This document shows positions 1 to 10,677 of a DNA stretch of 64,000 nucleotides, in pieces. Position 1 is the stretch's first letter; each line of letters opens with the position of its first letter. The position numbers and the translations under genes are program-made. The notes beneath the pieces were generated by a model. The model was not told the DNA's origin. It saw nothing but the letters and a program-made list of their open reading frames with translations, and did no database searches. Source of the DNA: Leishmania donovani (lineage: Eukaryota; Euglenozoa; Kinetoplastea; Trypanosomatida; Trypanosomatidae); the NCBI RefSeq assembly GCF_000227135.1, contig NC_018261.1, positions 1,091,997 through 1,155,996 on the forward strand, written 5' to 3'.

Positions 1-13
1 GCCTGTGTGTCGA

Positions 14-1888
14 ATGACAGACCTTACGATTCTGTACGGGACGCAGACTGGCAACGCGGAGCGGCTAGCGCTGCGCATCGCTCGACTGGCACTTTGCCGG
101 GGGTTCGAGTGCGTCTCGTGCCTGCCCGCCGATGACCTGCCTATCGCCGAGTGGCCGCACACCGGAGGGCCTGTCGTTCTTATCTGCTCCAACGCAAATC
201 AAGGAGATGCCCCAAACACGTTTCGCCGGTCGTGGGCGTCGCTGCTACAACCCACCGCCGCTGGCAGCATGGAGGGCCTGCAGTACGCTGTCTTCGGCTT
301 GGGCGACTCTCTGTACCTGAAGTTCAACCACATGGCCAAGATGGTGCACAACCGTCTCCGGCAGCTGGGCGGCACACCGATTGTGATGCGCGGGCTGGGG
401 GATGAGAGCGACGCGACGGGCGTGGAGGAGGCATTGCAGCCCTGGCTCGCGGAGCTGTGGAAAGCACTTGAGAAACCGGACAAGTGCGGTGCCGCCGCAC
501 ATACGCCGGCCTACCCGCAGGAGGACCTTCCTTTCTTTCCTCTTTTCAGCATTGCACCCGCCTCTGCGTGCGACGAGGCGACAGCTGGCGCGCTGTCTTC
601 TTCCGCTAACGCCGCCATCGCGCCACTGCCGTATTTTGCCGACTCTGTGTTCTCCTGCGAGGTGGTGGCGAACAGGCGCCTCACGTCTGCTGCGTGCGAG
701 CAGGTGGTCCATCACCTGGAGCTTCGCGCTGGCCCTGACACCACGGACGCCGCGGCGTACGATGTCGGCGATGCGCTCGGCATCTACTGCCCGAATCGCG
801 AAGAGCTAGTAGAGGGGCTGCTGCGCGGACTGCAGCGCGACGGGGCAGAGATGGTGGTGGTGACCCCAGACGCCTCGCATGGACTCGTCCGTCAGCCCGC
901 CCGCCCCTTCTTTGGGCGGCCTCTCTCGCTACGTTCGTTGCTTCGTCACTACTTTGACCTTGACGCTGTGGTGTCGCAAGAGTTCTTGTGGATGCTCGCG
1001 CATGAGGTGACTGGGGAGGACGAGGGCGCGGTCGACGTGCGGGGACGCCTCTACGAGCTGGCGGATCCGTCCAACGTGAACGATTACCTTCAGTATGCGC
1101 ACCGTGAGAAGCGCAACCTATGCGAGGTCCTGCACGATTTCAAGGATCTTCATCCATCTCTGGAGTTGGTCTTGTCGTTTGCGATGCCGATGCTGCCGCG
1201 CTACTTCTCCATCGCCTCCGCGCCAGCAATGGACGGCGCAGGTCGTTTTGACCTCTGCGTAGGGCTGCTGGACTGGCACACGCCACTCAAGCGCCACCGC
1301 ACCGGGCTCTGCAGCTCCTACCTGGTGGGGGCGTCCCCCGGGACACGGCTGACGTGTTTTGTCTGGCAGGGCTCCCTTGCACTTCCTGCTACACCGACGC
1401 CGCTGCTGTGCATCGCGACGGGGACGGGTGTTGCACCAATTCGCAGTGTTCTGCGGCAGGTCGCCGGCCTTTCGACGCAGGGCTGGGATGATGTGCCGGT
1501 GGTGCTTGTATTTGGATGCCGACGTGAGGCGGAGGATTACCTTTACCGCGAGGAGTGGGCGACGCTGAAGGAGATGGGTGCATTGCCCACCCTCCGAGTT
1601 ATCCCGGCCTTCTCGCGAGACACCGACAAGAAGGTTTACGTGCAGCACAAGCTCGGCCAGCACGCAAGGCTGACGTCGTCCTTTTTGCAGCCCGAGGGCG
1701 CCGGTGTCCCGCCGGGTGTGGTGTACGTGTGTGGAAACGCGAAGCAGATGCCGAAGGACGTGCAGCACACCCTAGAGCAGATTGTCGAGGCGACCGTGGC
1801 AGAGGTGCAGGACGAAGCCGGGGCGGCCGCGCACATCAGGGCCCTTGGCCGCGTGGGTCGCTATCAGATCGACTCGTGGTCGGCGTAG
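14..1888 (+). CDS. NADPH-dependent diflavin oxidoreductase, Tah18/NDOR1 type
   Basis: This 624-residue protein has the layout of a diflavin reductase: an N-terminal flavodoxin-like FMN domain, then an FAD/NADPH ferredoxin-reductase module. The FMN phosphate loop GTQTGNAE is at about residues 9-16. The FAD motif RYFSIAS is near residue 395, and the NADPH-side motif GTGVAPIRS is near residue 470, followed by FGCRREAEDY. It lacks an N-terminal membrane anchor and ends in a short aromatic tail (YQIDSW), which fits the soluble Tah18/NDOR1 group better than microsomal P450 reductase. In that group the enzyme passes electrons from NADPH to Dre2/anamorsin for cytosolic Fe-S assembly; that role here is inferred from family. 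I chose the ATG at 14 because it leads directly into the FMN domain; the in-frame GTG at 5 is not a likely eukaryotic start. The 5' flank lies outside the window. Confidence 0.88.
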   Translation: MTDLTILYGTQTGNAERLALRIARLALCRGFECVSCLPADDLPIAEWPHTGGPVVLICSNANQGDAPNTFRRSWASLLQPTAAGSMEGLQYAVFGLGDSLYLKFNHMAKMVHNRLRQLGGTPIVMRGLGDESDATGVEEALQPWLAELWKALEKPDKCGAAAHTPAYPQEDLPFFPLFSIAPASACDEATAGALSSSANAAIAPLPYFADSVFSCEVVANRRLTSAACEQVVHHLELRAGPDTTDAAAYDVGDALGIYCPNREELVEGLLRGLQRDGAEMVVVTPDASHGLVRQPARPFFGRPLSLRSLLRHYFDLDAVVSQEFLWMLAHEVTGEDEGAVDVRGRLYELADPSNVNDYLQYAHREKRNLCEVLHDFKDLHPSLELVLSFAMPMLPRYFSIASAPAMDGAGRFDLCVGLLDWHTPLKRHRTGLCSSYLVGASPGTRLTCFVWQGSLALPATPTPLLCIATGTGVAPIRSVLRQVAGLSTQGWDDVPVVLVFGCRREAEDYLYREEWATLKEMGALPTLRVIPAFSRDTDKKVYVQHKLGQHARLTSSFLQPEGAGVPPGVVYVCGNAKQMPKDVQHTLEQIVEATVAEVQDEAGAAAHIRALGRVGRYQIDSWSA

Positions 1889-2856
1889 GCGCGAACATTT
1901 TTGTGTGTGCGTGTGTGTGTTACTCTCTTTCAGCGGCACGCTGTGCTTCAGTTGATCATTCGCCACCAACACCACGGTGCCACCTCGATGGACTCACGGC
2001 AGCCAAGAACATGAGACAAGCAGTGCGGTGAGGTGAGGCGCCGGTAGTTTGTTTGCATAGTCATGCGCGTCCCTGCTCGCGACCCCTTTGCCTGCGTCTG
2101 CACCTGTACGACGGAGAACTATCCCGGGCAAGCAACCCTGAACTGGGAACACTCAACAGGCTGCTTGTGCTGCAGAGCTTGCGATCGCGTGATCATAACC
2201 GTTGCCCCTCTGCAGGCAAACTCTCTCAGTGCACCATCCTCTACTGGATTTGCGCAACGGCGCTACAACTGGTATCTCTTTCTCTGTTGCCCCCCCCCCG
2301 TCTCTCTCCGGCGCCATAACCGTTCTTTACTATCGCTTGAGCCGCTATTGACGCGTCGCATTGCACACCGACCCTTGTTCTCCCCTCCTCCACGCGTGCT
2401 TAGTCGTCTTGCGCGTGGCGGCGGCACCGATCCTTTGCGCCCGCGGCGCGCCGTGCGTGCAGGAAACACAAACGCAAGCACAGTGCTCTGCTTGCCCGCC
2501 ACACACCTGTGCAGGTACCTTCCCCCCCTTGATGGACACGCTGCACGCATTTTCTGAGCAGCATACCGAGCGCTCCTGTTTTTTTTTTCTGTTGGTAGCT
2601 TGTTTTACCTGCTCGCTGTCTGTGGCTGGCCTGGCTGTTGGCTACTCTGCATGAGCGAAAGCCCGGCGAAGAGCGGCGTATGCGAGCGCGTGTGTGTCGT
2701 GGACACTTCAACGTCACCGTGACTCACTTCCGGCGTTGCTCTGCGTGACCCACACTTTCAACGGTCCCGTCCTCTCTCCAATCGCTACTTTCCTCCCTCC
2801 CATTCGTCTCATTGTACACACGGGCGATTGTGCCGCCGTTGCCGTTGAAGAAGAAG
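1889..2856. other. intergenic spacer: 3' UTR of the diflavin gene and 5' flank of the WD40 gene
   Basis: No gene is seen here. The stretch holds a TG-rich run just after the stop codon, a C10 run near 2290, a T10 run near 2580, and a C/T-rich tract at about 2768-2815 that probably serves trans-splicing of the next gene. Confidence 0.6.
2849..2850 (+). promoter_or_regulatory. candidate spliced-leader acceptor AG for the WD40 gene
   Basis: This is the first AG after the pyrimidine-rich tract at about 2768-2810. It lies only 6 nt before the ATG at 2857, so the native leader would be very short apart from the added spliced leader. Confidence 0.4.
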
Positions 2857-4500
2857 ATGGCTGACCATTCCGCTTCCTCGGCCGCGTCGCAGGGGGCTGC
2901 GAGCGCCTCTCAGCACCAGCGCATCCTCTTGCAAAAGCAGCTTACCGAGGTGCGCATGGAAAACACTATCCTGCGCCAACAGCTGTACCAAGTGAGCACT
3001 CTGCTCGACATCGCCGTGAGCAAGCTGGGTACTATGGGTGTGTCGCTCGAGACACCCATCGACATCCGCGCACTGCGCACGGAGGCGTTGCAACGGGCAC
3101 ATGCTGAGACGGCCCAGGCCCAATACAACGCAATCGGAGCCTCACCAGAGAGTGGCAAATCCCCTGCGCAGCATCACAGCAAGAAATTCCAGATGCGCCA
3201 GCAGCTGCGGGAGCACACAAGAGCGGTGCAGTGCTGCGCCTTTTCCGACAGCGAGGATCTCCTCATCGCCACTGGCGGCATGGACTGCCGCCTAATCGTG
3301 CAGAACTACTTAAGCGGGGCGAAGCTGTGGGATGCCACGGCGCACGAGGAGGCGGTGAGCGACGTCGCGTGGATGAATCACAACTGCCTGCTCTCCGCGT
3401 CGTACGACAATACGGTGAAGCTGTGGGATGTGAACGGCGGAACGACGAACAAGGACGTGCTGTACCAGTACACTACCCATGGTTTTGTGCTCTCTGCCAT
3501 TCCGCTAGGACCGTCGCTGTTCGCTTGCGCCGACTCGCGACACAAGACGGCCATCGTTGACGTCCGTGTCGGCGGAAAGGGTATGGTGCAGGAACACGAC
3601 TACCGCATCAACTCACTGAGCTATGACGAGGCCGCTCAGCAGCTGCTGATGGGGCAGAGCAACGGCGTTGTGTCAATTTGGGATATGCGGCGGCCTGATC
3701 AGGTTCTGTCCACCGCCAACAGCAGCATCGGTGGCATTTTGCCAGGTTCGTCTTCACCACCGCCGCCGCCGCTGCCGCCTCAGCAGCATCAGCATCAGCG
3801 ATGTGGCTCCATAAACGACATGAACGGCGCTGTAGAAGGGGACGCCGCACCCATGACGACGCTGGAGGACGGCGCTGCGGGCGGCAGCAACATTCCCGGA
3901 TCAAACAGCGGTCTCATGGCAAGCGGCAGCGCCAACAGCGTCGGCGGCCCACCCCGCTTCACCCGCGCCACGGAGATCGAGAATGAGCCGTCGCGCTCGC
4001 CCATCTCCTTTATTGCCCACTTTCACAGCGACGATGACACGTGTCGGCTTCTGTGTGTCTCGGGCGACAACATGGTGCGGCTTTATCGCGGCAACTTCAG
4101 CGCTTTCACCGGCGGCGGTCGCAAGGACGGCATCGGCCTTTATGTTTTGCGCAACGTCCTCGCAGGCGTGCCGACGCGCGGCAACGTTATGCGTTGCGGT
4201 TTCTGGAAGGGAGAGCGTGATAAGACGGAGATGTCGGTCTTCTTTGACGATGGCGAAATGGACGGCGTGTCTCGGCCGCCGCGGCGCTTGACAGAGTGCG
4301 ACTTGCTCGTCACAGGCGGGCCCGACAACACCGCGCAGGTGTGTGACGTTACCGATGATGGCGGTGCGGTGGTGCTGGAGCGGCTGGAGGGTCATCGCGA
4401 CCGCGTAACCGGAGCAACGGTGCGCCGCTCCCGCAAACCGATCATCGCCACGATGAGCGCAGACTCCACGGTGCGCATTTGGATGCCTGTCAAGTCCTGA
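2857..4500 (+). CDS. WD40-repeat protein with N-terminal coiled coil
   Basis: The 547-residue product starts with a Ser/Ala-rich segment and a leucine-heptad coiled coil at about residues 25-65, followed by WD40 repeats. Recognisable blades include one with HTRAVQCCAFS, one ending DNTVKLWDV, one with NGVVSIWDM, one with DNMVRLYRG, and a last one at the C terminus (GHRDRVTG to STVRIW). A low-complexity Pro/Gln/Gly/Ser insert at about residues 297-365 separates the blades. The fold is a beta-propeller scaffold for protein complexes; the partner cannot be told from sequence. The ATG at 2857 was chosen because the candidate splice acceptor at 2849 would remove any upstream start, and the in-frame codons from 2812 begin with a non-ATG codon. 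Confidence 0.85.
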   Translation: MADHSASSAASQGAASASQHQRILLQKQLTEVRMENTILRQQLYQVSTLLDIAVSKLGTMGVSLETPIDIRALRTEALQRAHAETAQAQYNAIGASPESGKSPAQHHSKKFQMRQQLREHTRAVQCCAFSDSEDLLIATGGMDCRLIVQNYLSGAKLWDATAHEEAVSDVAWMNHNCLLSASYDNTVKLWDVNGGTTNKDVLYQYTTHGFVLSAIPLGPSLFACADSRHKTAIVDVRVGGKGMVQEHDYRINSLSYDEAAQQLLMGQSNGVVSIWDMRRPDQVLSTANSSIGGILPGSSSPPPPPLPPQQHQHQRCGSINDMNGAVEGDAAPMTTLEDGAAGGSNIPGSNSGLMASGSANSVGGPPRFTRATEIENEPSRSPISFIAHFHSDDDTCRLLCVSGDNMVRLYRGNFSAFTGGGRKDGIGLYVLRNVLAGVPTRGNVMRCGFWKGERDKTEMSVFFDDGEMDGVSRPPRRLTECDLLVTGGPDNTAQVCDVTDDGGAVVLERLEGHRDRVTGATVRRSRKPIIATMSADSTVRIWMPVKS

Positions 4501-5670
4501 TGTGAGGCATGTGACAGTCGTGGGGAGGATTGCCGTGGGCGGCAGCCCGTCTTTGGGACGGGCTTACGCTGCATCTCTGCTTGTGTGCTTTCGTTTACGC
4601 GCCTCTGTGTGTGGGCGTGCTCCTGCGCGTGTGCGCGTGCGCATGATGTCCCCTTGACTGTTGCTTTTACGGACAGCGGCGCCTTGGTCTATTCGAGGAC
4701 GCATGCTCATGCAGTGCGGCTTTAGGCACCGTGTGCCCTGTGCGACTCGCCGCTTCTTTTTTCTCGCTTGTTGCGCTCGTGCCTCAGATGGTCAACACAC
4801 AGACTCACAAGAAAACGAGAAACACACCGTAGTGTTTTTTCTGGAATGTGAGCCCCATCCACTCTTTCCCAGTGACACCCGCACCTCGCCCCTTTCCACT
4901 GTCCCAGCAATGCGGTCGGCAAAACGGAAAACAGACATGTACACCCGGCCGGTGCCCGGGCGCGTGGTCTCTTTCCACACCGTCTGCTGTGCGCTTCGTT
5001 GTTTCGCTCCCTCTCTCACAAGCATACAGTTCATCGTCTCCTTGCGCCGCTTTCCTTCTCCCCTGCCAGGTCAAGCTTCAAGTGTCCCGGGGCAGCGGAG
5101 GACCCTCCCAGGCAGCCTTGCGAACAAATCCTCCACACACACACCTCCCTATATACGCATATATATCTATATACATACAGTTGCACACACGCGCTGACCG
5201 GCGAAGGCAGGCGCTTTTCTTTTCCATTTTACGCTTTCCTGCCATCACATCTGTGTAGCGTGGCACGCACACGGTTGTCTCTCCCGCACGCATCACTGAT
5301 TGACGCCACCACACCCTTCGACAGCGCACGTTTGATTTGCTTGCTTTCAGTTTCTGTGTCCATATTCACCTGCCTAGACTTAGATCTGGTAGCGCCGCTA
5401 CCTGCTGCTGCGCGTGCGCTCCTTCCTTATTGTTTTATTTCGTCCGCTCTGCTTGTTAACCTGCAACCTGGCTGCAAATCACCACTTCCTCAGCCGCTGC
5501 CGGACGTTGCCGTAGATCATCGAGTTAGGGACAGGTTGAAAACCACTGCGTCGTTTTCGTTATTAGTATTTTCATATACGGCTGCTTCGCGGTCGCGTCG
5601 CACCACCAGCGCACCTCCTGCCACGACAGTGGCCGTTGAGTGAAGTTACCCAGGCACTCACAGAAGGACA
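4501..5670. other. intergenic spacer
   Basis: No gene is seen. The sequence has TG-rich stretches after the stop, an alternating AT patch near 5150-5180, and C/T-rich blocks at about 5250-5500 that could hold the trans-splicing signals of the next gene. The acceptor itself is ambiguous. Confidence 0.5.
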
Positions 5671-7413
5671 ATGACCAACACTCATACACACTCACCAATG
5701 ACCTGTGCACCACAGGTTCACCACTCTGCACCTAATATCCTTGCGTTTCACGAGAGCCATCATGATTTGATAAAGGGCACACTCGCGCCCGACCTGCATG
5801 GCAACCTCCCGCGCCACCTTAGCAGTGTGATTCTGCAGACAAACCGGGCACCATTTCGGCTACCTGCTACGGGCGCGCCGCGGTCCTCACCGTATCGCAC
5901 GCCGCAGTGGACTGAGCTCAGCGAGTGCATTCGTGAAGTGTCGCCACCTCCCTTCCCAGATGAGGATGTCCGTCGCCTCGCCGGATCCCGCGCAGAGCCG
6001 CTCTCTCACTCGCCATCGACGATGTCTTTGCCAGGATATGCGGTGGTAAGGCGCCTCGCAGATCTTTCTCAGGCGTCCGATGTAGACCCGGCAGCCATCA
6101 CAGCCGCTCTGCGAGAGGCTGAGAGGGTGCTGGAGGTTCCCATGGACGCCGGCACAAACCGTGAATATGCACGCTGCAGCGGTGCGATGATTGCCGAGCG
6201 CTCCACAGACGAGGAGCGCTTACCTCTGAGTCGTGGGCGAGCGACATCGTCGGTCGCGTCATCCGCCTCTGCCCGGCTTCGCGAGGAGGATGCTCAATCG
6301 CGATGCCCGCGCCACCACCATGAGCACCCGCGGCATCAGCGCCACCACTGCGATGGGAGCCGTGCACTTTCACCTGAGCACGTCACTGCAGCCTCCGGAT
6401 TAGGGGCAGCATCTTGCTTCCACAGCTCCTCACCCTGGGGCTGGCCAGCCCCCGCACCTGTCCTTTCTGGATCGCCGGCGCCGCCCCGTCCCGCTCCCAC
6501 TGCAACAAATTCGCCAGCGAACAACCACGCCGGCCCCCATGCATCTTCCAGCACAGCGGGCGTTCTTGACCCCACCCTGCGTTGGTATGACGTGTACTAC
6601 GCCTGGATGTTCTACTACCAGCAGCTGTACGCCGCACAGGCGCTGCAGGAACAGCAGCGGCAGCGCGCGAAGCGAGGGAAGAGAGAGAAGAGAGAGAGTC
6701 ACCGCACTCCTCACGGCAGGCATGCTGTCTCTCGCGCAGCCAGCTCGGGGCCGGAAGCGTCGATGGGAAACCAAGAAGATGGCACCCACTATGCTCACGT
6801 GCTGCGGCAGCCTCGCGCCGTGGCACGGGTAGAGCGAGGTGGCGGTCCCGAAGGGGCCGTTCGTAGTATGTCCGAGGCTTCCGTGTCAATGAGTGCACAG
6901 CCGATTCGTCATCATTGCCCCATTTCACCTCCAAAGCCAAGCACTCACACCCGCGCGTCGCAAACACCACGGGTGCCGGGTGAGAAAAACGCAAAAGGTG
7001 ACGACCGGGCAGCGCGTCTTCGCGCGGAGCTGCGCCGCCTCGAGGAGGAGTACGCGACCTTGTCGTCTTCGTTGGCCGATGTCGAAGGTGACGAGGCGCA
7101 GCCTCCGACCTGTGCTGATGGCCGCATCAGACACTTTGCTGCTGCCTCTGCCGCAGGCGCGACCATCGCAAGACCGCAGCCAGCGTGTCCACCTGCACCA
7201 GCAGAGGCTCGCGCGCAGAGGGGTAAGTGGCTGGACAGCCGCGACGATGTCGGCCCAACCTCGCACCGAGGTTCTGCAGCTCCAGCGGAAACGTGGCAGG
7301 CTCTTTCGGAGCGTCAGCGCAACGAAACCTTTCACTCGATGGCGCGCGTCCGCGCAAGTCGTGGTCCCTCACCACAGCCGCTCTCACGTCAGCGACCACA
7401 GTGGCGACACTGA
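5671..7413 (+). CDS. hypothetical basic protein with coiled coil and Tyr-rich segment
   Basis: I do not recognise this 580-residue protein. It is rich in Arg, Ala, Ser and Pro and is probably largely disordered. Two parts stand out: a Tyr/Trp-rich stretch at about residues 305-325 (WYDVYYAWMFYYQQLY) that runs into a Gln/Arg/Lys-rich helix, and a short coiled coil at about residues 447-475 (RLRAELRRLEEEYATL). Codon use is GC-rich at third positions as in the neighbouring genes, which supports real coding. The first ATG is used; a second in-frame ATG at 5698 is an alternative. Such proteins in trypanosomatids are often cytoskeletal, but nothing here proves it. Confidence 0.7.
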   Translation: MTNTHTHSPMTCAPQVHHSAPNILAFHESHHDLIKGTLAPDLHGNLPRHLSSVILQTNRAPFRLPATGAPRSSPYRTPQWTELSECIREVSPPPFPDEDVRRLAGSRAEPLSHSPSTMSLPGYAVVRRLADLSQASDVDPAAITAALREAERVLEVPMDAGTNREYARCSGAMIAERSTDEERLPLSRGRATSSVASSASARLREEDAQSRCPRHHHEHPRHQRHHCDGSRALSPEHVTAASGLGAASCFHSSSPWGWPAPAPVLSGSPAPPRPAPTATNSPANNHAGPHASSSTAGVLDPTLRWYDVYYAWMFYYQQLYAAQALQEQQRQRAKRGKREKRESHRTPHGRHAVSRAASSGPEASMGNQEDGTHYAHVLRQPRAVARVERGGGPEGAVRSMSEASVSMSAQPIRHHCPISPPKPSTHTRASQTPRVPGEKNAKGDDRAARLRAELRRLEEEYATLSSSLADVEGDEAQPPTCADGRIRHFAAASAAGATIARPQPACPPAPAEARAQRGKWLDSRDDVGPTSHRGSAAPAETWQALSERQRNETFHSMARVRASRGPSPQPLSRQRPQWRH

Positions 7414-8150
7414 CGGCGCACCGGCGACGGCTGCGTTTTTTTTTTTCCTGCGGTGTTTCCGCGCAACGGTGCGACGTTACAAGGACGCACAGGAGAACTT
7501 GAGGAAAGAGGCAAAACACGTGAGTCACCGAAGCGCAGCACTCCAGCTCGCTGTGCCGTTGTCGCGCAGCCATGCCTGCAACACCGAAGACGGAAGAATG
7601 AAGAAGATCCGGAGGGGAGATTCGCACAGAGGGAGGCACAGAGCGACGGTGTCTTTTGTATGTCTGCCGTTCGACTTGTTTTCACGAGAGACTTGAGGGA
7701 GCTGGAGAGGAGGTCAGTAGGGAGACGCCGATACCTCGCAGGTGCCATGTGCCCCGTTCGACACGCCGACAGCGGCAGAGCAGCCGTGAGTTTTGTATGC
7801 CCCCACCCCCTCCCCCGCCTATGACGCTGCTCTGCACTCGTGTCCAATCTATCCACGCATATTCTCCCCTTCTTTCAACTCCGTTCTCGATCCTTTCTCT
7901 TTCTCGCCGGAATCGCTCACACACCAGCTGCGCAGTCAACAACCGGAGGTGGATCACTTGACCTTCCGTGCTCATCCGCGCGTGCCGACTTTCTCTTTTT
8001 TTTCCGTTATCCCCGAACGAACTCTGTCCCTTTTTCCCCTCCTGAGATTAAAATTTTTTTTTCTCCGTTAGTGACCCTCCTCATCATCGCCCACCCTTGT
8101 TTCTCCGAGTGAGCATTCCTTCCCATTTTCTCGTCTTCATCTGCATCACT
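7414..8150. other. intergenic spacer before eIF3g
   Basis: No gene is seen. The first part is purine-rich 3' UTR; the last 350 bases are C/T-rich with long T runs leading to the acceptor at 8070. Confidence 0.6.
8070..8071 (+). promoter_or_regulatory. candidate spliced-leader acceptor AG for eIF3g
   Basis: The AG follows a long T/C tract (about 7985-8068) and precedes the ATG at 8151 by about 80 nt. Confidence 0.5.
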
Positions 8151-8918
8151 ATGTCGAACTGGGCAGATGCCGCGCAGGACGAGGAGCAGTACCAGGCAGC
8201 GTACGGCTCCGACGACAACGACAGCTACTCCGAGTACCAGGAGCCGAAGCCGTCATGGGATACTGCCAAGACGGAGATCACCTTCGAGGTGGACGCCGAT
8301 GGCAACCGCTTCGAGGTGATGCGGAAGGTGCGCTCGTACCACGTCGATCGCCCGGTCACGATGGCGGACATTCGCGCGAAGCTCGCGCACTTTGGCAAGG
8401 GCAAGGGCGACCAGTCCACTCTCGTCTCGGCGGAGCCGCCGCTGGCGCTTGAGATGGGCTCAGTCGACCAGTTCGAGCGCGAGAGCCGTGCGGAGGTGAA
8501 GCGTATGATTCACGAGGCTAGCGGTATCGACGTCGCTGTCAAGGACGAGCACCTGCGTATTGTGCGCGAGATGGAGGAGAAGGCGAAAAAGGATCCAAGG
8601 GTAGTGCGCAGCGGCGCCGGCTCCACCTGGGGCGCGATTGCGTCCAAGTCTACGGACAACCGCGAACAGTCAACCACCGGCATCCGTATTCGCAACTTGT
8701 CCGACGACATCACGCAGGAGAACCTGTCCCGCATTTTCGAGGGTCGCGGGTGGATCACGAAGAACGTGCGCATTCCTCGCGGCGACAACAACCAGACGCG
8801 CGGTTTCGCGTTTGTGATCTTCGAGGAGGCGTGGATGGCGGATGCGGCCATCAAGGAAGGCAAGTTCCACTTCAAAAATGTGGTGCTGGACGTCTCGCGT
8901 GCCGAGACCCGCACGTAA
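8151..8918 (+). CDS. eukaryotic translation initiation factor 3 subunit G
   Basis: The 255-residue product matches the layout of eIF3g: an acidic N-terminal region with a conserved PSWDTAKTEITFEVD-like stretch, a charged linker, and a single C-terminal RRM at about residues 175-252. RNP2 is IRIRNL and RNP1 is RGFAFVIF near residue 217. eIF3g is part of the eIF3 complex that recruits mRNA to the 40S subunit and helps scanning. The small zinc knuckle found before the RRM in animal and plant eIF3g is absent: the whole protein has no cysteine. The ATG at 8151 sits just before conserved sequence; upstream in-frame codons back to 8097 lie in the T/C-rich leader. Confidence 0.85.
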   Translation: MSNWADAAQDEEQYQAAYGSDDNDSYSEYQEPKPSWDTAKTEITFEVDADGNRFEVMRKVRSYHVDRPVTMADIRAKLAHFGKGKGDQSTLVSAEPPLALEMGSVDQFERESRAEVKRMIHEASGIDVAVKDEHLRIVREMEEKAKKDPRVVRSGAGSTWGAIASKSTDNREQSTTGIRIRNLSDDITQENLSRIFEGRGWITKNVRIPRGDNNQTRGFAFVIFEEAWMADAAIKEGKFHFKNVVLDVSRAETRT

Positions 8919-10677
8919 GTTGCCGAGAATGCTTCTCCCCCCTCCGTTCCCTCCTCATGCAAGTCGACGCTTTCCCTCTTTTTGGGTATTCGTCTGGTGT
9001 GCGCGTGCGTGCGTATAAAGGGCTTGTCGCAGTGGGGCAGTAGTGTGTGTTTGTGTGTGCCGCATCGGGACTTGGTGAGTGCGCCGCTTGTGCGGCACTA
9101 ATCGCAGCAGCCTCTGCTGTGCGCTGTCGCCGCGCATGTGGAATTCCCTTGCGTGCGGTGCCAGCCTGCGCCTAACTGGTGATGCGGCGAGGCGCCTGGA
9201 CAGGAAACAAATGGCGACGGTGAGCGATGCCCCCGTGAGATTTGTGACCGCCACTGCGGTCGGCTTCTCTCTCTGTTGTTGTTGGTGTTGGTCGTTGCTG
9301 GGATACTGACGTGTGTTGTGGGTGCGCCGGGGCGCTCGTGTTTTTCCCGACAGGGGCAGCGCGCGCGCTCTCGTGTGTTGGGGTTGCTCGCTTCGTTTTA
9401 TTATCATTATTAAATGTGTGCCTCCCTCCCTAAGACGGAGAAAAAAAGCCAACAAAAACTAACCGAAGAGGACAACACAAGAGACACACGTGGTGCCGAT
9501 GGACGCCAACACACAAATAACAAACGAGCCAAGAGAGACTGCCACACAGAGACCTTAAGACAGCAAAGGGCGCTGGGCGCAGCGAGTCGTGCGTGTGTGT
9601 GTTTGTGGTGGTAGTGGTGGTGGCGGTGGGAAATGCAGTATGCTACCACCGACTGTCTCGTGTGGCAGCCGTGATTCCGCCAAGCGACTCCGGCAGCGAC
9701 AAGGCTGCGTCGCCTTTCGCTTTCTTGCAGGATACTGTTTGGACGCGCCATGAAGAAACGCAGGCTGTGGGATGCAGGTAGAGAAGACCGGCCAGTGGCG
9801 TGCGTTCCAGCCAGCTCTCCCACCTATGGCTTTTACCCTCTCGTCTTTGGTCTTCACAGGCCATGGCCATCGCGCCGTCTCTACCGTGACGCGTATCGAC
9901 TCCATCGCACCTCCCAGCTGCATCGTGTGCCTGCGATCCCCTCTTTCAATCCCATCATCTTTCTTTTCTTGTCCTTGTATCACTGTATTTCTCTCGGCCT
10001 GCACACTCTTTTGCTTCGGCTTTTCAGCTGTGGAATCGTCAGTGGAGAGCGCAGACAAGCACGTACACGTGAACATAAGGAGCGGCAGCGTGCTTCGACT
10101 GTTTTGGCCTTGTAGGCGCGTGGGTTTGTTAGTTTACCTGAGTCTGTGGGCGTTCGTGTGCCGCACCACTGATACATACATAGATACAAACACACGGTGA
10201 CGCCAGTTTATATGCTGTGGTGCTCTGGGCACGGGGCCCATCACCGGTGCGCGACCACTGCTCAACTCCGCACCCACCTTCATTTTTTTTTTTTGGTAGC
10301 CCTCCGCTGATCTCTCTTCTTGCTGTGCCTTTCTGTCTTGCTCACTCTCTGCGTGTGTTCGCGTGTGTGTGTGTGTATCTCCGCTTATCGTGTACACTTG
10401 ACGCGTGTCGTGCGGTAGAGGCCACGAAGGGTCGCTCGAAACGTTTGTGCGCGAGCGTTTACCGTTTTCCAGGGTCCGTTGGTTCTTTGTGCGCCGCTCA
10501 TTTGTGCTCGTCTCTTCTCGTAATAACCGTGCGTCTCCCTTTGTACTCCGTTGGGGCTCTCGGTCTCGCTTTCGGCCCCTGCCGTGTTTTTCTTTTGTCC
10601 TGCTTTGACCTGCCGTGCGACACGGTGTCGTACAGCGAGCGCATCACCGACAACCTCTCGTGCAAATTCCGCGCGCC
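8919..10677. other. intergenic spacer
   Basis: No gene is seen in about 1.75 kb. It contains GT/TG-rich patches, a T9-T11 run near 10283-10295 and a (TG)n run near 10364. The final C/T-rich block at about 10500-10620 probably directs trans-splicing of the next gene. Confidence 0.5.
10634..10635 (+). promoter_or_regulatory. candidate spliced-leader acceptor AG
   Basis: This is the first AG after the T/C-rich run at 10583-10615. The ATG at 10678 lies 43 nt downstream. Confidence 0.4.

Noticed and set aside
6893..7696. 267-codon frame overlapping the 5671-7413 gene and running past its stop
   Set aside because: It is in a different frame from the better-supported gene, and codon use over the overlap fits the longer gene.
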